A stretch of 14,081 bases of DNA from JBMNNS01 sp050942625 (GCA_050942625.1 JBMNNS010000043.1:1-14081), one strand, 5' to 3'. Counted from the stretch's first letter, positions 1 to 6,686 are shown. Notes: generated by a model not told the origin, from the sequence alone. Program-made: numbers and translations.

Positions 1-13
1 AAATAGCTTTATG

Positions 14-197
14 CTAAGATCCTTCGCTTCGCTCAGGATGACATTAAAACGCGCTGCTCAGAATGACAAAATGCTGCGGTTCAGGATGACAAAATGTTGT
101 AGTTCAGAATGACATTAAAACGTGCTGCTCAGGATGACTATAAATTGCTGTCGCTAGGATGATAAAGATGCTGCGGTGACATTAAAACGCGTCGTTC
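14..197. repeat. Degenerate ~25-nt tandem repeat island, left
   Basis: At least seven imperfect units follow one another at 31-55, 56-78, 79-101, 102-126, 127-152, 153-175 and 176-197. Each carries a variant of G(C/T)TCAGGATGACA followed by an AT-rich tail and a GCTGC/GTCG end. The island opens with a GATCCTTCGCT..CGCTCAGG block (14-40) that recurs almost unchanged at 4606-4630. No open frame of interest crosses it. Blocks of this kind are common dispersed intergenic repeats in thermophilic and anaerobic Bacillota. No spacer-like unique sequence lies between units, so it is not a CRISPR array. Confidence 0.8.
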
Positions 198-235
198 CCC
201 TGGGGATAAAAGATCCCCAGGGGATAATTTTTTTT
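197..235 (+). terminator. Strong intrinsic terminator
   Basis: A perfect 11-bp stem (197-207 pairs with 213-223, CCCCTGGGGAT/ATCCCCAGGGG) has a 5-nt loop and is followed after ATAA by eight T (228-235). This is a textbook rho-independent terminator on the plus strand. It would end a transcript entering from beyond the left edge, insulating the ABC operon that starts at 374. Confidence 0.85.
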
Positions 236-301
236 ATACGGGAGCCTTATGGGAACCTGATGTCTTTTTGTCCGTCTAAATAAAGGAAGTTTTATGGATT
301 A

Positions 302-330
302 TTGACATGGAAGCCCTTTCCATGTTAGTT
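302..330 (+). promoter_or_regulatory. Possible promoter or leader with dyad upstream of ABC operon
   Basis: A consensus -35 hexamer TTGACA sits at 302-307. At 17-nt spacing there is only a poor -10 (TTAGTT, 325-330). A perfect 8-bp inverted repeat, ACATGGAA (305-312) and TTCCATGT (318-325), overlaps the -35 and fills the spacer, as an operator would. The same dyad could be an RNA hairpin if transcription starts further upstream: a minimal ORF ATG-GAT-TAT-TGA (294-305) with an AAAGGAAG ribosome site (283-290) sits directly in front of it. A second -10-like GATAAT lies at 348-353 without a good -35. Promoter placement is therefore uncertain, but the dyad itself is clear. Confidence 0.4.
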
Positions 331-373
331 TTGGGTAACAACAATTGGATAATATCATGGGGTAGGTTTTGCT

Positions 374-1057
374 ATGGAACCAATTATCAGGACGGAAAAC
401 GTTATTAAAAAGTACCGCCTGGGCAGCCAGGTTGTTTCGGTTTTGAACGGTATCAGCCTGGACATTTACCCTGGGGAAATTCTTTGTATCCTGGGGACTT
501 CAGGGAGTGGGAAAACGACCTTTTTAAATTTGGTGGCGGGGCTGGAGCGCCCAACCAGGGGCAAGATCATCATTGGGAACCATAATCTTAATAAAATCAG
601 TGAAAAGAGGATGGCCGCCTTTCGTCGTAAATACATAGGTTTTGTTTTTCAGCTTTATAACCTGCTTCCTTCGCTTACAGCCCTGGAAAATGCCGTTTTG
701 CCCCTGGTCTTTGAGGGTGTGCCAACCAGGGAAAGGGAACAAAAAGGGCGTGAGCTGCTCACACAGATGGGTTTGGGGGACAGGCTCCGGCATAAACCCG
801 GGGAGCTAAGCGGTGGCCAGCGACAACGTGTTTCCATTGCCAGGGCCCTGATCAACAATCCCAAAATTATTTTTGCTGATGAGCCTACCGGTAACCTGGA
901 CTCCAGGACAACAAAAGAAATATTGAAGCTGCTAACGACGACCGTCAGGGAAAATGGCCAAACAATGCTCATGGTTACCCACGATACTAAAGTTGCCAGT
1001 TACGGGGATCGGATTGTACATATGGTCGATGGCATGATTACTACAAATACGGATTGA
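374..1057 (+). CDS. ABC transporter ATP-binding protein, MacB/LolD type
   Basis: This 227-residue cytoplasmic ATPase powers the permease encoded at 3104-4480. All nucleotide-binding motifs are intact: Walker A GTSGSGKT (41-48), Q-loop Gln93, signature LSGGQ (145-149), Walker B ending ADE with catalytic Glu170, a D-loop at GNLD (173-176) and switch His203 in VTHD. The FVFQxxNLLPxLTALENV-like stretch after the Q-loop and the length match the MacB/LolD/FtsE group, which couples to FtsX-fold permeases and often does mechanical work rather than classical substrate import. The ATG at 374 follows GGGGTAGG (359-366) at 7 nt. It is the first gene of a three-gene operon; its TGA overlaps the region carrying the ribosome site of the next gene. 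The substrate is unknown. Confidence 0.93.
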   Translation: MEPIIRTENVIKKYRLGSQVVSVLNGISLDIYPGEILCILGTSGSGKTTFLNLVAGLERPTRGKIIIGNHNLNKISEKRMAAFRRKYIGFVFQLYNLLPSLTALENAVLPLVFEGVPTREREQKGRELLTQMGLGDRLRHKPGELSGGQRQRVSIARALINNPKIIFADEPTGNLDSRTTKEILKLLTTTVRENGQTMLMVTHDTKVASYGDRIVHMVDGMITTNTD

Positions 1058-1071
1058 AAGGAGTAGAACCT

Positions 1072-3111
1072 GTGAAAAAGTTGCTGACCTTATTTTTATT
1101 TTTTTTAACCCTGTTTTATTTTTCCTTCTACACGGTATCATTTGCAGAGGAACCACTATCCCCCAGGATTAAACCGCCGCTGCTGGATGTTATTGCCGTG
1201 CGTCTGGATCCGAAGGAGCCGGAGCAAAATGAAGAGTTTGAAGCTTATTTCACCATTAGGAACCATGGCAACGTAGAAGCTACCAATGTCGTTATTGAAT
1301 TTAACGGGCTTTCCAATTTTGAGAATTTGGAACTTACTAACCGGAAATTTGCCCACAGTTTTACCCCTAATTCCTCTAATAGCGTTTATTTTAACCTGAA
1401 AGCTTTAAAGGAACGAAAAGGGAACGAGGTAAGCCTGAGTTTCAGCTTTGATTATGAAGGGGGAGCAGGATCGCAGCAAATCGCTGTTTCCCTTCCCCTC
1501 CCAGAAGTAGAATCCGATACCACACCGCCCAATTTTTCTATCACAAATATTACCCTGGATCCCCCGGCCCCGGGCCCAGAGGGTTTTTTTGAGGCCACCA
1601 TTACTTTAGAAAATATTAGCAACACCGAAGCCAGCGAAATAAATATTGAAGCCGATGCCCTGAACAATTTTGAAATAGTAGACCTTACAAATCGCAAGTA
1701 TTTGCCGCTCCTGAAAAAGGGTACCGCCAGTACCCTCGTTTTTAAACTAAAAAATAAAGAGGATCGTAAAGATAATAGCATTAAACTGGACTTTTCCTAC
1801 CAATATGGAAAAAATAAGGATCAGGGGGAACAAAGCATTACCGTTAACCTTCCTTTAAACATTGACGGGAAGAAAACCAGGCCACAGTTGAAGGTAAAAT
1901 CCTTTTCCTACAACGAAAAAGCAGGCGATGAAGCAGCCCCTCTTAGTTTAACCCTGGAAAACTTGGGTCAGGAGCAGGCAGAAAATATTTATGTGACCCT
2001 GGAAGGGGGAAATAACCTTTTTGTTGTCCAGGGTTCTAACCTCAGGTACCTGCCCCAGATAAAGGGTGCAGGGGAGGCTACTATTGAATGTTTACTGGGT
2101 ATTAACCCAGAGCAAGATAAGAATTATTATCCTCTTAATCTCAAAATTGATTATAAGGATCACCTCGGGAACAGCTATACTTCTGAAGAAACACTGGGTA
2201 TACCCTCTACTGCCAGTGGTTCGACTGAAGCTGGGACCCCGCGGGTGTTGATCAGCAAATATACCCTTTCGGATGAAAAGATCCTTGCGGGAAATGTTGT
2301 GACCCTTTCCCTCTTTATTGAAAACACCCATGCCCTGCCTGTTTATAACACCAAAGTTTCGTTTAAGGTTATCGAGGTGGAAGGAAACACGGGGGGCACC
2401 ATATTTTCGCCGGTAAACAGCAGCAACAGTTTCTTTATTGAGCATATTCCCGGCCGGACAACCCTGGAAAAAAGTATAGATTTTCTTGTGGATCCCAATG
2501 CCGTGGCTAAAACCTATATCGTTCCCGTTACCATCGAATATGAAGACGGGGATGCCAAGCCCTATACGGTGGAGGAGCTGGTCAACATTCCTGTAACCCA
2601 GGAATGCAAACTGCAGGTGCTGGATTTGGAACTTCCCCCCGTAGCCAATGTAGGCCAGCCTGTTTTTGTGGGAGCAGAGTTCGTTAATGTGGGGAAAGCC
2701 GTGCTTAACAATTTTATGGTCATGTTGGAGGGGGATTTTCATAAGGAACAGGCTTCCTATTATGTTGGCAACCTGGAAATTGGGGCCAGCGATTACTACC
2801 AGGGGATAATTAACCCTGAGGATGAGGGGCTCCTGGCCGGAAAACTTGTTTTTTCCTATTTGGACAATAATAATAGGGAAGTCCGGGTGGAAGAACCTTT
2901 TGAGATAGAGGTCCAACCCATGGGAGAGATGGAACCCTTCCCAGATGAATTTCCCAGGGGGAACAAACCGGGGATGCCTGACGGCCCTCTCTCCGGGAAT
3001 AAAAGAATCCTGCTTTTCGTAGCCATACCGGCTGTCCTGGCCCTGGCAGTGGGGATCTATTTCTGGAGAAGAAAAATCAAAAAGAATAACGAGGAGTTTC
3101 TCGATGCGTAA
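1072..3111 (+). CDS. Membrane-anchored surface protein with five CARDB/Ig-like domains (COG1361-like)
   Basis: I chose the GTG at 1072 because AAAGGAG (1057-1063) lies 8 nt upstream; an in-frame TTG at 1054 lies inside the preceding gene. The 679-residue product has a signal peptide (two Lys, hydrophobic core about 4-22, likely cleavage after SFA at 25). Five beta-rich repeats follow, starting near residues 30, 149, 267, 387 and 510. Then come a Pro/Gly-rich linker (about 614-645), one transmembrane helix (about 646-665) and a basic 14-residue tail inside the cell. Repeats 1 and 2 share an F-x3-LTNRK(F/Y) motif, showing internal duplication; each repeat carries an N-x-G/N-x-x-x-A-x-N turn typical of CARDB/NEW3-like folds. 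Its place between ATPase and permease, with overlapping reading frames, indicates an extracellular partner of the transporter. No enzymatic motif is visible. Confidence 0.85.
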   Translation: MKKLLTLFLFFLTLFYFSFYTVSFAEEPLSPRIKPPLLDVIAVRLDPKEPEQNEEFEAYFTIRNHGNVEATNVVIEFNGLSNFENLELTNRKFAHSFTPNSSNSVYFNLKALKERKGNEVSLSFSFDYEGGAGSQQIAVSLPLPEVESDTTPPNFSITNITLDPPAPGPEGFFEATITLENISNTEASEINIEADALNNFEIVDLTNRKYLPLLKKGTASTLVFKLKNKEDRKDNSIKLDFSYQYGKNKDQGEQSITVNLPLNIDGKKTRPQLKVKSFSYNEKAGDEAAPLSLTLENLGQEQAENIYVTLEGGNNLFVVQGSNLRYLPQIKGAGEATIECLLGINPEQDKNYYPLNLKIDYKDHLGNSYTSEETLGIPSTASGSTEAGTPRVLISKYTLSDEKILAGNVVTLSLFIENTHALPVYNTKVSFKVIEVEGNTGGTIFSPVNSSNSFFIEHIPGRTTLEKSIDFLVDPNAVAKTYIVPVTIEYEDGDAKPYTVEELVNIPVTQECKLQVLDLELPPVANVGQPVFVGAEFVNVGKAVLNNFMVMLEGDFHKEQASYYVGNLEIGASDYYQGIINPEDEGLLAGKLVFSYLDNNNREVRVEEPFEIEVQPMGEMEPFPDEFPRGNKPGMPDGPLSGNKRILLFVAIPAVLALAVGIYFWRRKIKKNNEEFLDA

Positions 3112-4480
3112 ACGCGATCTCATTATCATGGCAAATAAAAACCTCTGGCGACGCAAGGCCCGGACAATACTTACTTGCCTGGGAGTGCTCATCGGGACCG
3201 CCTCCATCGTGGTCATGCTTTCCCTGGGCATTGGCCTCAAGCAAACCCTGGAAAGAGATATGGCACGGTGGGGCAGCTTGAACATTATTAATATCTACCC
3301 CGGAAGGCAATATGACCATGAGAGAAATCCCATCGGGGAAGAACACAGGCTCAACGATGAAACGGTAAACGAGCTGAAAGGGATCCCGGGGGTTGTGGCC
3401 GTTTCCCCGGCCTATGAAGTCAATGGGGAGGCCCGCCTGGGGCGTAAAAGGGGCTGGCTCAATATTGTCGGGATGGACCTCGATGCCCTGGAAGAATTGG
3501 AGTTTACAGTGAGCGATGGGCGACTGCCCACCAAGGAGGAGCGCTTTACCATCGTGGCCGGTTCACAGGTCATTAACCAGTTTTGGGATGAACGTGCCCA
3601 ACATGATTATCAACAGGGGCCTCCCCCGCAGCAGGATCCTGCCGAACTACTCAACCAGAGGATCTCCGTTTCAATTTTTAACCAGTATAACCCGGAGAAA
3701 AAAAAGAATTATAATTTCACGGTTGTAGGGGTTCTGGACGAAAAAAGCATGGATCGTGCCTGGCAGGTTTACGGTTCCCTGGAGGATGTTAAACGAATCC
3801 ATGAATTTATGCTGCAGCCTGCCAGGGGTGGTGATACCGGCTCCTCCGGGGAGGCAGCTTTTATGGAGCCGTTGGTAAAAGTGGAAAGAGGTAACAGGAG
3901 GTCCGGAGATACCCGTAACGACTATAATTTTATCCTGGTGCGCGCCAGCGATGTAGCCAAAACGAAAGAGGTTTCCAAGGAGCTGCGGGAAAGAGGTTTT
4001 AATGCCTATTCCATGGCCGACTCCTTAGAAGACATAGAAAAAACCTCCAGGACGATTCAAGCCATCCTTGGCGGCATCGGAGGAATAACCCTTTTTGTTG
4101 CTGCACTGGGGATCACCAATACCATGATCATGTCCATTTATGAACGTACCCGGGAAATTGGCATTATCAAGGTTATCGGCGCTTCCTTTGCCGATATCAG
4201 GGCTCTTTTTTTGACGGAAGCTTCCCTGATTGGCCTAATCGGGGGAATATTCGGCCTGGCCTTCAGCTACCTTGCTTCCGGCATTATTAATAAAATCACG
4301 GCTGGATATATGCAGGCCGGTATGATGGAAGGAGGGCCCCCTCCGGAGATTTCGGTCATACCTGTCTGGCTGGCAGCCTTTGCGATTGGGTTCGCCATCT
4401 TGATCGGCCTTGGTTCCGGGCTTTACCCCGCTAACAGGGCTATCAAACTCAGCCCTATTGTGGCTATGAGGAATGAGTAA
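3104..4480 (+). CDS. ABC transporter permease, MacB/FtsX type
   Basis: The 458-residue membrane subunit has the MacB topology. One N-terminal helix (about 21-41) is followed by a large extracellular domain (about 45-315, MacB_PCD-like), then three C-terminal helices (about 321-345, 367-393, 417-443) carrying the FtsX signature: a YERTREIGIIKVIGAS segment and the terminal P-A-N-R-A-I-K-L-S-P motif. The ATG at 3104 overlaps the end of the previous gene by 8 nt and has GAGGAG (3091-3096) 7 nt upstream, so translation is coupled. Two low-complexity Pro-rich inserts are unusual: QQGPPPQQ in the ectodomain (around residue 170) and GGPPPE in the last external loop. With the ATPase and the CARDB protein it should make a dimeric export or mechanotransmission complex; the substrate is unknown. 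Confidence 0.93.
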   Translation: MRKRDLIIMANKNLWRRKARTILTCLGVLIGTASIVVMLSLGIGLKQTLERDMARWGSLNIINIYPGRQYDHERNPIGEEHRLNDETVNELKGIPGVVAVSPAYEVNGEARLGRKRGWLNIVGMDLDALEELEFTVSDGRLPTKEERFTIVAGSQVINQFWDERAQHDYQQGPPPQQDPAELLNQRISVSIFNQYNPEKKKNYNFTVVGVLDEKSMDRAWQVYGSLEDVKRIHEFMLQPARGGDTGSSGEAAFMEPLVKVERGNRRSGDTRNDYNFILVRASDVAKTKEVSKELRERGFNAYSMADSLEDIEKTSRTIQAILGGIGGITLFVAALGITNTMIMSIYERTREIGIIKVIGASFADIRALFLTEASLIGLIGGIFGLAFSYLASGIINKITAGYMQAGMMEGGPPPEISVIPVWLAAFAIGFAILIGLGSGLYPANRAIKLSPIVAMRNE

Positions 4481-4605
4481 AGCAAGTGTGCCGTGGGGAC
4501 GGCGGTTCCAGCGTCACCGGAACCGTTCGAGATCACTGAAAAGGTTCCGAACCCTGTCATTCTGAATGAACGAAGTGAATGAAGAATTTATTAAGCTGCT
4601 TAAAA

Positions 4606-4720
4606 CTAAGATCCTTCGCTATCGCTCAGGATGACAATAACGGCAGTGTCGTTCAGGATGGCATTGCAACAGTGTCGTTCAGGATGACAATAACGGCAGT
4701 GTCGTTCAGGATGACAATAA
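4606..4720. repeat. 26-27-nt tandem repeats, same family as the left island
   Basis: After a GATCCTTCGCT..CGCTCAGG head (4606-4630) come units 4627-4653 (27 nt), 4654-4679 (26 nt), 4680-4706 (27 nt) and a partial copy 4707-4720. Each begins CAGGATG(A/G)CA and ends GTGTCGTT. Units 1 and 3 are identical, so the expansion looks recent. The head is nearly the same as 14-40 at the left edge. Confidence 0.8.
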
Positions 4721-4795
4721 ATGTGCCACGGCCGACCATGCCTTCCAGCGCTGGAGGCTAAGAGTACATTAAGGATGACAATAAATGTGCCACGG
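4708..4795. repeat. Exact 24-nt direct repeat
   Basis: Positions 4708-4731 and 4772-4795 are identical over 24 nt; the shared sequence joins the AGGATGACA unit to the ATGTGCCACGG terminal motif. The copies are 64 nt apart, start to start. The second copy contains the left arm of the hairpin at 4786-4830; the first copy lacks a partner arm. Confidence 0.85.
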
Positions 4796-4837
4796 GGAGA
4801 AGTGTGTTATGGAACAGCCCCCGTGGCACACTGTTTT
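4786..4837. terminator. Hairpin, probable two-way terminator
   Basis: A perfect 12-bp inverted repeat (TGTGCCACGGGG at 4786-4797, CCCCGTGGCACA at 4819-4830) encloses a 21-nt loop and is followed on the plus strand by CTGTTTTTCC. It lies 20 nt past the stop of the minus-strand lipoprotein gene and about 300 nt past the ABC operon, so it could end both transcripts. The stem is GC-rich but the T tract is short (five), and on the minus strand weaker (TTTATT). Confidence 0.5.
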
Positions 4838-4850
4838 TCCTGCTTCTTGC

Positions 4851-6452
4851 TTAAAAGTTAAATACTGCTATCTGCCTTTCATGGTGAACGATAGGGTGTT
4901 TGGTTAGTCGGTTGAACAATTCAACGGGGACCATCACCCGGTCGGCTTTAATGACGATCTCCTTTGCTAACTCCACTGTTTCTCCATTGACGAGGGCCTG
5001 GTTGCTGTTCGGGAAGAATTCTATTTCTATCTGCTCGCCCTGGTATTGCACCTTTTTTGTTTCGGGGAACCAGTTGACTTTCCCGCCTGCCAATTCTGCC
5101 AGGGCCCGAAAGGGGACCATCAGGGTTTCCCCTTCGTAATAAGGGGAAGGTTCCAATTTGATCTCCTGGCCATTTAGGAAACTGAGGTTTCTTCCCAGGT
5201 CAAGTATGAGGGAAGTGCCACTTTCCGTTAAATCCCCGAAGGATTGGAACAGGTTGATTAAAAGGGAAAGGGGGCCATCCCCGGGCTGCACTTCCTGTAA
5301 GGCAGGATCCGTTAGGAGGGCAAAGAAAGAAATTTGTTCTTCTTCCGGGGGGAAGACAACTTTGACCGGCTTGTTGAGATCCCAGGTAATTTGCTCAGAA
5401 TGGACGGTGAGATCCAGGAGCGGGGTACCTAAAAAGGGCTTTAACTTTTCGTGTTCGGCCTTTATGTTGTAGGTGTCGACGGTCTTCCTGATAAAGTTAT
5501 CACTGTCCAGGTAATATTCTACAGTAGCGGAAATATCAAGCCCATACTGTTCTTTTAACTTGGCCGGGGAAACTGTTTTCAGGTATTCAACTGCCTGAAC
5601 AAGCATTTTTTGAAATTCCTGGTAGGGCATTTCTATTAACTGTTTCATTTCTTCTTCAGAGGGAATTTCCTCAGGGGGAATTGTCCCGGAGGCGATCATC
5701 TGCTCTATTGGCCTGCGCATAGAATCCATAATATAATCCTTAAAAGCTTCGTTCCTGGTTAGGTATTCCAGGGTATAAGTAATCAAGGCCAGGGTCTCTT
5801 CAAAGTCCAATTCTATCCTGAGCCCACGGGTGTCAATGGTACCGTCAGGGAGTTCCAGCTTTACTTCGCCGAGTTGCTCCACCCTGGAGAGGGTAAAGTC
5901 AAAATCTTGAACAAAGGATTTCAAAAATTCCCAGGCAGAATCTAACCGTTCGTTGTAGATCTGTTGATACAGGGCTGAAAAATCAATATTCGAGTCTGGG
6001 TCCATTAAATTCGTTGCCTCTGCAGGATCGATGACAAGATAACGCTGATCAGCCGAAGTTTTCATCCCCATTTTCCCCTGGTCGACAAAAAAGTCCAGGG
6101 AAGGTTCCTGGGCGTAGGGCCATACCCCCAACTGCCTTAAAATGTTTTTGTCCCGCGGTGCAATGGTCATATTCATGGAGGCTTGATCTGCCATGGCTAT
6201 TTCCATGGTTATCCCCTTCTCCAGCAAGGAAAAAACCGCCTGGGCCTCCTGGTTCAACTGTTCCCTGGGAACTTTGTTCACCACTGTGAGGGTACTGAGG
6301 ACCCTGCTTGATTCTATCCCCCTGCTTTTCATGTACATTTCCTTTAAAACGGCGGCTTCATTATTGCAGCCTATCAGGGGTAGGAGCATTAAAATGACCA
6401 TTAAAAAAACAATACCCTTGAGCAACCTTTTTTTAAAAAGGTAGTCCAACAT
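4851..6452 (-). CDS. Lipoprotein with C-terminal copper-amine-oxidase-N-like stalk domain
   Basis: I chose the ATG at 6452 because AAGGAG lies 8 nt upstream; the in-frame GTG at 6461 overlaps that site. The 533-residue product starts with a lipoprotein signal: basic KKRLLK, a hydrophobic core and lipobox LIGC with Cys29, followed by NNEAA. It should therefore be lipid-anchored outside the membrane. Residues about 30-400 form a domain I do not recognise, rich in Glu and predicted helices, with M-x-M-x-I strands near 115. Residues about 420-533 carry two beta-hairpin repeats (LNGQEIKL..VPFRALAELAGGKVNW and LVNGETVEL..VMVPVELFNRL) typical of the CuAO N-terminal-like domain (PF07833), a cell-surface module in clostridia; it carries no oxidase active site. 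The gene stands alone and convergent to the ABC operon. Its role is unknown. Confidence 0.85.
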   Translation of the reverse strand: MLDYLFKKRLLKGIVFLMVILMLLPLIGCNNEAAVLKEMYMKSRGIESSRVLSTLTVVNKVPREQLNQEAQAVFSLLEKGITMEIAMADQASMNMTIAPRDKNILRQLGVWPYAQEPSLDFFVDQGKMGMKTSADQRYLVIDPAEATNLMDPDSNIDFSALYQQIYNERLDSAWEFLKSFVQDFDFTLSRVEQLGEVKLELPDGTIDTRGLRIELDFEETLALITYTLEYLTRNEAFKDYIMDSMRRPIEQMIASGTIPPEEIPSEEEMKQLIEMPYQEFQKMLVQAVEYLKTVSPAKLKEQYGLDISATVEYYLDSDNFIRKTVDTYNIKAEHEKLKPFLGTPLLDLTVHSEQITWDLNKPVKVVFPPEEEQISFFALLTDPALQEVQPGDGPLSLLINLFQSFGDLTESGTSLILDLGRNLSFLNGQEIKLEPSPYYEGETLMVPFRALAELAGGKVNWFPETKKVQYQGEQIEIEFFPNSNQALVNGETVELAKEIVIKADRVMVPVELFNRLTKHPIVHHERQIAVFNF

Positions 6453-6473
6453 CTTCTCCACTCCTTTTTTGTG

Positions 6474-6491
6474 ATTGTATAAATTGTATAA
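6474..6491 (-). repeat. Tandem 9-bp repeat in lipoprotein gene upstream region
   Basis: ATTGTATAA occurs twice in direct tandem (6474-6482, 6483-6491). Read on the minus strand each copy gives a TATACA hexamer, a fair -10 element, just upstream of the lipoprotein ribosome site. No good -35 is visible at 16-18 nt, so promoter function is possible but unproven. Confidence 0.4.
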
Positions 6492-6609
6492 ATAAGTAAT
6501 TCTTGAAAAGGAGGGGAATATCCTTTTTAGATGGGAAAACTAATGTTGTCCATTTATTGACAGGTGGCCGTTGCTTTTTCCGCTGGGCGAAGTAAAGAAC
6601 CTTTGCTTC

Positions 6610-6638
6610 TTGTTTCTTGTCCCCTGTTATGCTAGAAT
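6610..6638 (+). promoter_or_regulatory. Promoter of the ABC-F gene
   Basis: An extended -10 (TG-C-TAGAAT, hexamer 6633-6638) lies 17 nt after TTGTTT (6610-6615), giving a start of transcription near 6645. This supports the translation start at 6692 over a longer frame opening at 6617. A perfect 8-bp inverted repeat (CCCCTGTT 6621-6628, AACAGGGG 6651-6658) brackets the -10 and could be an operator. Confidence 0.55.
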
Positions 6639-6653
6639 TGAACTGTACTGAAC

Positions 6654-6686
6654 AGGGGGAGGCTTATTGTATCCCCCTTCCGGAGG
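6654..6686 (+). promoter_or_regulatory. Leader hairpin next to the ABC-F ribosome site
   Basis: AGGGGGA (6654-6660) pairs perfectly with TCCCCCT (6672-6678) across an 11-nt loop. The hairpin ends 3 nt before GGAGG (6682-6686). Its left arm overlaps the right arm of the dyad that brackets the -10. A role in controlling translation is an inference. Confidence 0.4.

Larger units (their letters stand above)
4485..4832. repeat. MITE/REP-like element with imperfect 18-bp terminal inverted repeats
   Basis: The left end (4485-4502, AGTGTGCCGTGGGGACGG) matches the reverse complement of the right end (4815-4832) at 14 of 18 positions. Inside are a hairpin CGGTTCC/GGAACCG (4503-4509 with 4519-4525), a palindrome GGTTC-C-GAACC (4543-4553), an inverted pair of GATCCTTCGCT-type blocks (4555-4588 against 4606-4636), tandem CAGGATGACA units (4627-4720) and a TCCAGCGCTGGA palindrome (4744-4755). 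It contains no credible gene, and no target-site duplication is obvious. It fills the space between the ABC operon and the convergent lipoprotein gene. Confidence 0.55.

Noticed and set aside
14..197. CRISPR-like array of ~25-nt units
   Set aside because: Units are degenerate and contiguous, with no unique spacers, no leader and no cas genes nearby.
2092..3285. 397-codon open frame on the minus strand
   Set aside because: It lies antisense to the surface protein and permease genes, which have signal peptide, domain and motif support. The minus frame has no recognisable domain and no ribosome site that I can see.
4579..4761. 60-residue frame on the plus strand
   Set aside because: It is a translation of the tandem repeats, with repeated SFRMTI segments, and has no ribosome site.
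6557..6562. Consensus TTGACA as a -35 for the ABC-F gene
   Set aside because: No -10-like hexamer lies 16-19 nt downstream; the region there is GC-rich.
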